Source: Alphaproteobacteria bacterium
GTDB taxonomy: Bacteria; Pseudomonadota; Alphaproteobacteria; Rhodobacterales; Rhodobacteraceae
Reading direction: 5' to 3'
NCBI GenBank assembly: GCA_030428025.1
Contig: JAUIBJ010000176.1
Location: 1-7,000, forward strand
Length of the DNA stretch: 7,000 nucleotides
The position numbers and the translations under genes were made by a program. The notes under the pieces are model-generated. The model saw only the letters and a list, made by a program, of their open reading frames with translations, was not told where the DNA came from and searched no databases. Positions within the stretch are counted from its first letter, which is position 1, and each line of letters opens with the position of its first letter. Below, one piece after another: positions 1-5,339 of this stretch.

Positions 1-521
1 TATTCGGGCGGCACCGCGCCGAGGTGAAGACGCTGGCGGGCGTCTATGGCGCGGCCTATGAGGGCGACGACGATTTCGCGGCGATCCAGAAATCGGTGGA
101 CGACTTCGCCGAGGAAGAGGGGCGGCGGCCGCGCATGCTGGTGGTGAAGATGGGCCAGGACGGGCATGACCGGGGCGCCAAGGTGATCGCCACCGCCTTT
201 GCCGATATCGGCTTCGACGTGGATGTGGGCCCCTTGTTCCAGACGCCCGAGGAGGCGGCGCAGGACGCTATCGACAATGATGTGCACGTGATCGGCATCT
301 CGTCCCAGGCGGCGGGGCACAAGACGCTGGCGCCGCAGCTGATCGAGGCGCTGAAGGAACGGGATGCGGGCGACATCATCGTGATCTGCGGCGGTGTCAT
401 TCCGCAGCAGGATTACGAGTTCTTGCAAAAGGCGGGCGTCAAGGCGATCTTCGGGCCGGGCACCAATATTCCCGACGCGGCGCAGGACATCCTTCGCCTG
501 ATCCGCGAGGCGCGGGTGTAG
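1..521 (+). CDS. scpA: Methylmalonyl-CoA mutase, C-terminal B12-binding part (5' end cut off by window edge)
   Basis: Adenosylcobalamin-dependent enzyme that interconverts methylmalonyl-CoA and succinyl-CoA in the cytoplasm, the last step of propionate/branched-chain catabolism and of the ethylmalonyl-CoA pathway. The first complete codon is at position 3 and 172 residues are visible before the TAG stop. Seen in the fragment: the cobalamin-binding signature DGHDRG at fragment residues 53-58 (His55 would be the lower cobalt ligand), a Rossmann-like fold continuing through SQAAGHKTL (101-109), a CGGVIPQQDY strand-loop (129-138) and the nucleotide-tail motif GPGTNIP (151-157). The GPGT ending favours methylmalonyl-CoA mutase over the related ethylmalonyl-CoA mutase (MeaA/Ecm), whose C-terminus differs as I remember it. 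The usual full length is about 710 residues, so the TIM-barrel substrate domain lies upstream of the window. This is the end of a complete-looking gene, not a pseudogene. Confidence 0.95.
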   Translation, partial: FGRHRAEVKTLAGVYGAAYEGDDDFAAIQKSVDDFAEEEGRRPRMLVVKMGQDGHDRGAKVIATAFADIGFDVDVGPLFQTPEEAAQDAIDNDVHVIGISSQAAGHKTLAPQLIEALKERDAGDIIVICGGVIPQQDYEFLQKAGVKAIFGPGTNIPDAAQDILRLIREARV

Positions 522-526
522 GAGGG

Positions 527-547
527 GTTGGGGGCGCTGCCCCCGAC
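527..547 (+). terminator. GC-rich hairpin after the mutase gene, possible terminator
   Basis: Inverted repeat six bases after the mutase stop. GTTGGGGGC (527-535) pairs with GCCCCCGAC (539-547), nine pairs including one G-U, around a three-base GCT loop. There is no run of T after it, so it is not a classical intrinsic terminator. It may end or pause transcription together with the palindrome that follows, or protect the 3' end of the mutase mRNA. Confidence 0.4.
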
Positions 548-550
548 GTC

Positions 551-568
551 GAAACCCTGCAGGGTTTC
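551..568. repeat. Perfect 18-bp palindrome in the intergenic region
   Basis: GAAACCCTGCAGGGTTTC is exactly self-complementary. As RNA it would form a 7-bp stem with a TGCA loop; as DNA it could be a dimeric protein-binding site. It sits between the mutase stop and the MAPEG gene and immediately follows the G/C hairpin at 527-547. The lack of a T-tract makes a terminator function uncertain. CTCC-CCC-GGAG (574-584) is a further weak inverted repeat just downstream. Confidence 0.55.
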
Positions 569-612
569 AACACCTCCCCCGGAGTATTCGGGGCAAGATG
601 AAGGGCGGGGTC

Positions 613-1104
613 ATGCAGAAGCGGAAAACGATCGCGATCGGGATGGCCGGGGGTGCGGCCTGGGCCTTGGCCGTGCTGGTCGGCGCAGCGCTTTTCGTGA
701 AGCTGCCGGTCTTCGCGCTTATGCCCACGATCATGACCGCCTTTCTGGCGCCCGGTCTGGTGACGATAGCCATGATCGGGAGGCTGGCCCAGCGAAGGTT
801 CTTCGACGATGCGATCATCGATGGCCAGCTGTTGGCCGGCGCAGCGGAGATCGACCAGCGGGTGCTGAACAACACGGTGGAACAGCTGGTGCTGGCGTTG
901 GCGGTCTGGCCTGCGGCGGCGGTACTGCTGGGCGGCGAGGGGCCCGGGGTGATCTTGGTGCTGGGGATCGCCTTCGCTCTTGCGCGGGTTGCCTTCTGGG
1001 TGGGCTATCACCGGGCGCCGCCGCTGCGCGCCTTCGGCTTTGCGGCCAGTTTCTATCCCACCGTGCTGGTGGCGCTCTGGGCGATCTGGCGCGTGGCGAC
1101 ATGA
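613..1104 (+). CDS. MAPEG-family integral membrane protein
   Basis: Small hydrophobic protein of 163 residues resembling the MAPEG family (membrane-associated proteins in eicosanoid and glutathione metabolism). Bacterial members are mostly of unknown substrate; some are glutathione-dependent transferases. Hydrophobic segments lie at about residues 8-28, 34-56, 91-107, 111-131 and 142-160. The family-like motif VLNNTVEQ (84-91) precedes the third segment, and an Arg/Tyr-containing RVAFWVGYH (125-133) lies before the last helix; these are the positions where MAPEG proteins carry conserved Asn/Glu and Arg/Tyr. I chose ATG 613 because AAGGG at 601-605 gives a well-spaced ribosome site. The in-frame ATG at 598 would add MKGGV but lies in the tail of the intergenic element and has a weaker upstream signal. 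The stop overlaps the next gene's start (ATGA), implying translational coupling. Substrate unknown. Confidence 0.82.
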   Translation: MQKRKTIAIGMAGGAAWALAVLVGAALFVKLPVFALMPTIMTAFLAPGLVTIAMIGRLAQRRFFDDAIIDGQLLAGAAEIDQRVLNNTVEQLVLALAVWPAAAVLLGGEGPGVILVLGIAFALARVAFWVGYHRAPPLRAFGFAASFYPTVLVALWAIWRVAT

Positions 1105-1715
1105 GGCTCGAGCTCGATCATCTGGCTGTGGCGGCCGCAACGCTGGAGGAGGGGCGCGCGGCGGTCGAGGAGGCGCTGGGCCTGGCGCTGCTTCCCGGTG
1201 GGCGGCACGCGCATTTCGGCACGCACAACCTGCTTCTGGGGCTCGAGGAGGGGCTTTATCTGGAGGTGATTGCCGTCGATCCTGAAGCACCCGCGCCAGG
1301 GTATCCCCGCTGGTTCGACCTCGACCGTTTCCAGGGGCAGCCGCGCCCACAGGTCTGGATCTGCCGGACGGACGATCTGGACGGTGTCGTTTCCGGTCAT
1401 CCCGAGGCAGGCCGGCCCGTGGCGCTGGCGCGTGGCGACCTGCGCTGGCGAATGGCGGTGCCCGACAGCGGCATCCTTCCTTATGACAATGCCTTCCCGG
1501 CGGTGATCGAATGGCAGGGGGCGGCGCATCCGGCGGCGCGCCTGCCGGGGTCGGGCTGCCGCCTGCGGCGGCTGGTGGTGGCGCATCCCGAGGCGGAGGC
1601 ATTGCGGCGGGATTTGGCGGGGGTGCTGGACGACAGCCGGGTCGTGATCGAGACCGGCGAAGGGGGTTTGCGCTTCGAGATCGACACGCCCCACGGGTTG
1701 CGGGTGCTGGAATGA
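1101..1715 (+). CDS. Glyoxalase-like (VOC superfamily) domain protein
   Basis: A 204-residue soluble protein matching the glyoxalase-like domain group (Glyoxalase_3 type) of the vicinal-oxygen-chelate superfamily. The pattern is visible from the N-terminus: LDHLAVAAATLEEG (5-18), HAHFGTHNLLL (36-46), then GLYLEVIAVDP (51-61), the usual first betaalphabetabetabeta module. His7 and Glu55 stand where VOC enzymes bind metal, by position only. The second half has IEWQG (136-140), then HPAARLPG (143-150) and LRRLVVAHPEAE (155-166), typical of this family's C-terminal module. The specific reaction is unknown; members are usually annotated only as glyoxalase-like. The ATG lies in an ATGA overlap with the MAPEG gene and the stop forms another ATGA with the GNAT gene, so the three are one translationally coupled unit. 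Confidence 0.85.
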   Translation: MRLELDHLAVAAATLEEGRAAVEEALGLALLPGGRHAHFGTHNLLLGLEEGLYLEVIAVDPEAPAPGYPRWFDLDRFQGQPRPQVWICRTDDLDGVVSGHPEAGRPVALARGDLRWRMAVPDSGILPYDNAFPAVIEWQGAAHPAARLPGSGCRLRRLVVAHPEAEALRRDLAGVLDDSRVVIETGEGGLRFEIDTPHGLRVLE

Positions 1716-2197
1716 AGCTGCGCGTGGCGAGGCCGGAAGATGCCGCCGCCATTGCCGGGATCTGGAACCATTACATCCGCGAGACCGCCATCACCTTCAC
1801 CAGCGTGGAGAAGACGGAGGCGGCGCTTGCCGCCGATATCGCCGCGCGGCAGGCGGCGGGGCTGTTCGTGGTGGCCGAGGACGCAGGCGGCCTGGTGGGC
1901 TTTGCCACCGCCTTTCCCTTTCGCGGCGGGCCGGGTTATCGCCACACGCTGGAGCACACGGTGCAGATCGCGCCCGGGGCGCGGGGGCGGGGCGCTGGCC
2001 GCGCGCTGATGGCGCGGCTGGAGGCGGCGGCCCGGGCGGCCGGGGCACATGTGCTGGTGGCGGCGGTGAGCGGGGAGAATGCACAAGCCGTCGCCTTTCA
2101 TCGTGCCATCGGCTTCGAGCAGGTCGGGCGGATGACCGAGGTCGGCCGGAAGTTCGGGCGCTGGATGGACCTGGTGCTGTTGCAGAAAACGCTGTGA
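1712..2197 (+). CDS. GNAT-family N-acetyltransferase, phosphinothricin-acetyltransferase-like
   Basis: A 161-residue cytoplasmic acetyltransferase. Its fold order matches the Pat/MnaT group, which acetylates amino acids such as methionine sulfone/sulfoximine or phosphinothricin. The N-terminal RVARPEDAAAIAGIWNHY (4-21) is the usual first strand and helix. Motif A, the acetyl-CoA pyrophosphate loop, is QIAPGARGRGAGRALM (85-100). SGENAQAVAFHRAIGFEQVG (120-139) is motif B with the family's N...FH...GF pattern, and the C-terminal GRKFGRWMDLVLLQK (145-159) is highly typical of this subgroup. The family assignment is firm; the natural substrate is not visible. The ATG overlaps the preceding stop (ATGA), making it the last gene of the MAPEG-VOC-GNAT operon. 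The three products could form a small detoxification set, but that is inference from family names only. Confidence 0.9.
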   Translation: MKLRVARPEDAAAIAGIWNHYIRETAITFTSVEKTEAALAADIAARQAAGLFVVAEDAGGLVGFATAFPFRGGPGYRHTLEHTVQIAPGARGRGAGRALMARLEAAARAAGAHVLVAAVSGENAQAVAFHRAIGFEQVGRMTEVGRKFGRWMDLVLLQKTL

Positions 2198-2212
2198 GGG
2201 CCGAGAAGTCGC

Positions 2213-2240
2213 GCTGACATCGTTGGCGGAAGCCGATAGT
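2213..2240 (+). promoter_or_regulatory. Candidate promoter for the J-domain gene, placing the mRNA start at or next to the ATG
   Basis: CTGACA (2213-2218) and GATAGT (2235-2240) are separated by 16 bases, five and four matches to the sigma-70 consensus. Counting from the -10 box, transcription would start at about 2247, next to the ATG at 2249. The bases before the ATG (CTTGCCCC) contain no purine-rich ribosome site, which fits a leaderless message. This is prediction by eye. Confidence 0.4.
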
Positions 2241-2248
2241 CTTGCCCC

Positions 2249-2929
2249 ATGTCGATCTGGAGCCGCATATCCGAAGCGCTGTCGGCGCTGTCCAAGGGGG
2301 CGCCGCTGAGCGAGGTGTTCGACCGGTTGCGCACGCCCCCGGAGCGCAGCGTGGCCTTCGCCATTGCGGTGATCGCGCTGGGCGCCAAGATGGCCAAGGC
2401 CGATGGTCTGGTCACCCGTGACGAGGTGACGGCCTTTCGTGAGGTGTTCCAGATCGCCCGTGACGACGAGGCGGGCGCGGCGCGGGTCTTCAACCTCGCG
2501 CGGCAGGATGTGGCGGGGTTCGAGGAATATGCCGACCGGATCAAGGGCATGTTCGGCGACGAGACGGGCACGCTTTGCGACCTGATGGAAGGGCTGTTTC
2601 ACATCGCCGTGGCCGATGGCGTCTATCACCCCAACGAGGATCGATTTCTGGCGCGGGTGGCCGATATATTCGGCCTGCCCGAGCACGAGTTTCGCGCCCT
2701 GCGCAGCCGCTTCGTGCCCGACGCCAAGCCCGATCCCTATGCCGTTCTGGGGGTGACGCCCGACACGCCCCTGGCCGAGATCCGTCAGGCCTGGCGCCGG
2801 ATGGTGCGGGACAGCCACCCCGACCGGATGGTGGCGCGCGGGGTGCCCGAAGAGGCGGTGAAACTGGCCGAAAGGCGGATCATCGACATCAACCGGGCCT
2901 GGGAAGAGATCAGCCGGAAGGCGGCGTGA
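2249..2929 (+). CDS. TerB-like / J-domain co-chaperone (DjlA-type, soluble)
   Basis: A 226-residue protein with two modules. Residues about 32-150 form an all-helical TerB-like domain; the acidic repeats AKADGLVTRDE (49-59) and AVADGVYHPNEDRF (120-133) are the paired metal-binding-type loops seen in TerB and DjlA. Residues about 163-226 are a J domain: DPYAVLGVTPDTPLAEIRQAWRR (162-184), the essential HPD triad at 190-192, and IIDINRAWEEIS (211-222). J domains stimulate ATP hydrolysis by DnaK (Hsp70), so this is a probable DnaK partner in the cytoplasm. E. coli DjlA carries an N-terminal membrane anchor; none is seen here. The only usable start is ATG 2249, and it lacks a ribosome site (see the promoter entry). 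The stop overlaps the next ATG (TGATG), so it is coupled to the nuclease-like gene. Confidence 0.92.
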   Translation: MSIWSRISEALSALSKGAPLSEVFDRLRTPPERSVAFAIAVIALGAKMAKADGLVTRDEVTAFREVFQIARDDEAGAARVFNLARQDVAGFEEYADRIKGMFGDETGTLCDLMEGLFHIAVADGVYHPNEDRFLARVADIFGLPEHEFRALRSRFVPDAKPDPYAVLGVTPDTPLAEIRQAWRRMVRDSHPDRMVARGVPEEAVKLAERRIIDINRAWEEISRKAA

Positions 2930-3966
2930 TGCGGTTCGTCACCTACAATGTGGAATGGTTCAATTCCCTCTTCGACGATCAAGGCGCGGTGCTAGACGAC
3001 GACGGATGGTCGGGTCGTCACGAGGTGCGGCGCGGCGATCAACTGGCCGCTCTGGGCATCGTCTTTACCGCGCTCGACGCGGATGCGGTGATGGTGATCG
3101 AAGCACCGGACCACAACGGCAAGCGCACCACCGTGCCGGCACTGGAGAATTTCGCAAAGCTCTTCGATCTGCGGGCGCACCGCGCGATTGTGGGCTTTAC
3201 CAACGACACCCAGCAGGAGATCGCCCTGCTGTTCGATCCCGACCGACTGAACTGCCGGCACGATCCCAAAGGTGCGCCCACCGGCAAGAAAGGCGCGCGC
3301 GAGGCGCCGCGCTTCGACGGGGTGTTCCGGATCGATCTCGATATCGACGCGACAGAGGATCTTGTGGTCTTCTCCAAGCCACCGCTTGAGGTCGCGGCCG
3401 AAACGGCGCAGGGGGCGACCTTTCGGATGATCGGGGCGCATCTGAAGTCGAAGGCGCCGCACGGGGCGACCAGCCGCGACGAGGTGATGCGCATGGCGAT
3501 CACCAGCCGCCGCAAGCAACAGGCCCAGGCGGTCTGGCTGCGGCAGCGCATCGTGCAGCATCTGGATGCGGGCGACGACCTGATCGTGATGGGGGATCTG
3601 AATGACGGTCCCGGCCTTGACGAATACGAGCGCCTCTTCGGGCGCTCCTCGGTCGAGATCGTCATGGGCGAAGGGGCGGAGGTGGCGGCCGGGCAACTGC
3701 TTTACGACCCGCATGCGCGCCGGGCGCTGACCCGGCGGATCGGGGCGATGAACACCACCGCACGGTTCTATATCGCCGCCGAGAACCGCTATCTTCAGGC
3801 GCTGCTGGATTACATCATGGTGTCGCGTGGGTTGCGGGCGAAGGGGCCGCGCTGGCGAATCTGGCACCCGTTCGACGACCCTGGCTGCTGGCGCGTACCG
3901 GAGTTGCGCGACGCGCTTCTGACCGCGTCGGACCATTTCCCGGTGTCGATGGACATCGAACTGTGA
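2929..3966 (+). CDS. Endonuclease/exonuclease/phosphatase (EEP) superfamily metalloenzyme
   Basis: A 345-residue protein with the full set of EEP (DNase I / exonuclease III-like) active-site motifs: TYNVEWF with Asn7 at the N-terminus, VMVIEAPD with metal-binding Glu58, IGAHLKS with His171, VMGDLND with Asp223 and Asn225, LDYIMVS with Asp294, and the terminal SDHFPV with Asp335-His336. All expected catalytic residues are present, so it should be a Mg2+-dependent phosphoesterase. Whether it cuts DNA, RNA, phosphoinositides or another phosphodiester cannot be told. No signal peptide or membrane segment is visible, so a cytoplasmic location is likely. The ATG shares its A with the previous TGA (TGATG), and the conserved TYNVEW begins at residue 5, so no upstream extension is needed although the frame stays open into the J-domain gene. 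A partnership with the J-domain protein is inferred from this coupling only. Confidence 0.9.
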   Translation: MRFVTYNVEWFNSLFDDQGAVLDDDGWSGRHEVRRGDQLAALGIVFTALDADAVMVIEAPDHNGKRTTVPALENFAKLFDLRAHRAIVGFTNDTQQEIALLFDPDRLNCRHDPKGAPTGKKGAREAPRFDGVFRIDLDIDATEDLVVFSKPPLEVAAETAQGATFRMIGAHLKSKAPHGATSRDEVMRMAITSRRKQQAQAVWLRQRIVQHLDAGDDLIVMGDLNDGPGLDEYERLFGRSSVEIVMGEGAEVAAGQLLYDPHARRALTRRIGAMNTTARFYIAAENRYLQALLDYIMVSRGLRAKGPRWRIWHPFDDPGCWRVPELRDALLTASDHFPVSMDIEL

Positions 3967-3971
3967 ACGGC

Positions 3972-3996
3972 GGGCCTGGGACGGCTTGTCCGGCCC
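3972..3996 (+). terminator. Bulged hairpin after the EEP gene, possible weak terminator
   Basis: GGGCC (3972-3976) pairs with GGCCC (3992-3996), and GGAC (3979-3982) pairs with GTCC (3988-3991), with a two-base bulge and a five-base loop. There is no T-tract after it, so termination is uncertain. It lies six bases past the EEP stop, in the 63-base gap before the channel gene. Confidence 0.3.
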
Positions 3997-4014
3997 TGGC
4001 CGACCAAGTCAGAG

Positions 4015-4020
4015 AAGGAG
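4015..4020 (+). promoter_or_regulatory. Strong Shine-Dalgarno site for the channel gene
   Basis: AAGGAG lies nine bases upstream of ATG 4030 and fixes that start. It contrasts with the genes starting at 2249 and 4835, which have no such site. Confidence 0.8.
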
Positions 4021-4029
4021 AGCCAGGTC

Positions 4030-4791
4030 ATGAAAGACCGCATCCGCCTACTCTATGAAGGCCGCAGCAAGCGGGCCACGCGGTTCCGCTATGGCCTGCT
4101 GATCTTCGATGCCGTTTCGATCCTGTTCTTTCTGGCCACCGCGACCCTGCCGCTTACACCCTGGGTTCTGGCCGCCGACGCGGTGATCGCGCTTGTCATC
4201 CTGCTGGACCTGCTGGCCCGGCTTTGGATCGCGCCCAACCGGCTGCGGCATCTGCGGCAGTTCTACGTACTCGTCGACATCCTGGTGCTTCTGTCGCTGC
4301 TGGCGGCCCCGTTCCTGGGGCAGGGGCTGACGATTCTGCGCCTTCTGCGGGCTCTGCGACTTGTGCATTCCTACCATCTGCTGCGCGATCTGCGCCGCGA
4401 TTCGCTGCTGTTCCGGCAGCATGAGGATACGGTGATTTCGGCAGTGAACCTTCTGGTGTTCATCTTCGCCATGACCGCGCTGGTCTTTGTTCTGCGCGGC
4501 CAGGAAACCGGACTGGGGAGCTATGTCGATGCGCTCTACTTCACCGTGGCGACGCTGACCACGACCGGGTTCGGCGACATCACCATGACGACGCCGCCGG
4601 GCCGGCTTCTGGCGGTGGTGATCATGGTGGTCGGGGTGGGGCTGTTCCTGCGGTTGGCGCGGGCCATCTTTTCGCCCGCGAAGGTGCGCTACAAATGTCC
4701 GGGATGCGGGCTTCTGAAGCATGATCCGGATGCGATTCACTGCAAGCATTGCGGGGCGGAGCTGAAGATCGAGACCGAAGGTGCCGATTGA
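4030..4791 (+). CDS. Potassium-channel-like six-helix ion channel with C-terminal zinc ribbon
   Basis: A 253-residue inner-membrane protein built like a voltage-gated cation channel subunit. Hydrophobic segments S1-S3 lie at about residues 20-40, 46-66 and 77-95. An S4-like helix (about 100-122) has regularly spaced arginines (Arg104, 107, 110, 119), S5 is at 134-155 and S6 at 191-213. Between S5 and S6 lies a pore loop whose filter TTTGFGD (177-183) is the potassium-selective type (TxGFGD, a variant of TVGYG). After S6 the protein does not carry an RCK/TrkA domain but a short tail with CPGC (223-226) and CKHC (238-241), a four-cysteine zinc ribbon. It should assemble as a tetramer; potassium selectivity is predicted, gating is unknown. 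A strong ribosome site precedes the ATG. It is usually annotated as ion transporter or ion channel family protein. Confidence 0.9.
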   Translation: MKDRIRLLYEGRSKRATRFRYGLLIFDAVSILFFLATATLPLTPWVLAADAVIALVILLDLLARLWIAPNRLRHLRQFYVLVDILVLLSLLAAPFLGQGLTILRLLRALRLVHSYHLLRDLRRDSLLFRQHEDTVISAVNLLVFIFAMTALVFVLRGQETGLGSYVDALYFTVATLTTTGFGDITMTTPPGRLLAVVIMVVGVGLFLRLARAIFSPAKVRYKCPGCGLLKHDPDAIHCKHCGAELKIETEGAD

Positions 4792-4822
4792 TCGGGGTCT
4801 TAAATCCGTCCTCCGGCGTGCC

Positions 4823-4828
4823 TATATT
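4823..4828 (+). promoter_or_regulatory. -10 box (TATATT) of a probable leaderless promoter
   Basis: TATATT matches the sigma-70 -10 consensus at five of six positions and ends seven bases before the A of ATG 4835, so the predicted transcription start is the start codon itself. Upstream, TTAAAT (4800-4805) at 17-base spacing is only a poor -35. No ribosome site exists in the short AT-rich run before the ATG, which agrees with a leaderless mRNA. Confidence 0.5.
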
Positions 4829-4834
4829 ACTATC

Positions 4835-5236
4835 ATGACACGCCTTGCCCTGATCGTTGCCGTCGCTCTGTGCCTGACCTCGCCTGCCTTGGCGCAGGAG
4901 GAGGAGGAGGAAAACGGGTCGGGTCGATCGCTGATGGAGGAGGGCGCGCGGATATTCATGGAGGGCATCCTGCGCGAGATGGAGCCCGCGCTGAAGGATC
5001 TCGAGGGCATGGCCGGCGAGATAGAACCGGCGATACGCGAATTCGCCCGTGAGATGGGCCCGGCCTTCAGCGAACTGCTGGCCCGGATCGACGATCTGAG
5101 CAATTACCACGCGCCGGAGATGCTGCCCAACGGCGACATCATCATCCGCCGCAAGGAGCCGCTGGTGCCCGACGAGGCGCCGGAGGAGCCGGAGACCTAC
5201 GAGGCGCCGGATCCGGGCGAGGACATCGAGATCTGA
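4835..5236 (+). CDS. Small exported acidic protein of unknown function with EPA-type helical repeats
   Basis: A 133-residue protein beginning with a clear Sec signal peptide: a short positive N-end (Met-Thr-Arg), hydrophobic residues 4-15, and an Ala-Leu-Ala cleavage site at 18-20 before Gln21, giving a periplasmic product. The mature part starts with five glutamates, then a helical region (about 32-90) with a repeated pattern: EMEPALKDL at 48-56, EIEPAIREF at 62-70 and EMGPAFSEL at 73-81. A conserved-looking HAPEMLPNGDIIIRRK segment (92-107) and a Pro/Glu-rich acidic tail follow. I know similar short proteins from Rhodobacteraceae, sometimes carrying an AAA+ ATPase label, but no Walker motif is present and that label is not supported here. 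An in-frame upstream ATG at 4781 overlaps the channel gene and would bury the signal peptide, so 4835 is chosen. Function unknown. Confidence 0.8.
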   Translation: MTRLALIVAVALCLTSPALAQEEEEENGSGRSLMEEGARIFMEGILREMEPALKDLEGMAGEIEPAIREFAREMGPAFSELLARIDDLSNYHAPEMLPNGDIIIRRKEPLVPDEAPEEPETYEAPDPGEDIEI

Positions 5237-5239
5237 ACG

Positions 5240-5268
5240 CTCCGCGATCGGCGACGTGGCGGGGTTTT
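5240..5268 (+). terminator. Possible intrinsic terminator after the exported-protein gene
   Basis: CTCCGC (5240-5245) can pair with GCGGGG (5259-5264), six pairs including one G-U, around a 13-base loop and directly followed by TTTT (5265-5268). The stem is short and the loop long, so it is weak, but it sits correctly just past the stop in the convergent gap. From about 5266 to 5325 the gap is visibly less GC-rich than the surrounding genes. I see no other clear element there beyond a weak TTCCA/TGGAA inverted repeat. Confidence 0.35.
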
Positions 5269-5339
5269 GCAGGATTTCCGATCCCTAGAATTCCAGTTTT
5301 CCGGGCAGTTATCTTGGAAGGACAATTGGCGCGGGACTG

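Noticed and set aside
629..640. CGATCGCGATCG palindrome inside the MAPEG coding region
   Set aside because: It encodes part of Thr-Ile-Ala-Ile with common high-GC codons; a 12-bp palindrome of CG/AT steps within coding DNA is not enough to call a site.
439..1752. 437-residue minus-strand open frame opposite the mutase end, MAPEG and VOC genes
   Set aside because: Its product is Pro/Arg/Ala-rich low complexity, typical of an antisense frame of high-GC coding DNA, while the plus strand carries three recognisable families there.
1481..2818. 445-residue minus-strand open frame opposite the GNAT and J-domain genes
   Set aside because: No recognisable domain, and both opposing plus-strand genes are clear family members; it is a GC-driven shadow.
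2575..2928. Extension of the EEP reading frame 118 codons upstream
   Set aside because: It overlaps the conserved J-domain gene and encodes Arg/Gly-rich sequence; the conserved TYNVEW motif begins just after ATG 2929.
2992..3936. 314-residue minus-strand open frame opposite the EEP gene
   Set aside because: The plus strand has all EEP catalytic motifs in order; the antisense product shows no domain.
4901..4911. GGAGGAGGAGG-type repeat at the start of the mature exported protein
   Set aside because: It is simply five consecutive glutamate codons in frame; no evidence of a separate repeat element.
5285..5317. TTCCA...TGGAA inverted repeat in the convergent gap as a bidirectional terminator
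   Set aside because: Only five pairs with a loop of about 19 bases and no adjacent T-tract on either strand; noted within the terminator entry but not called.
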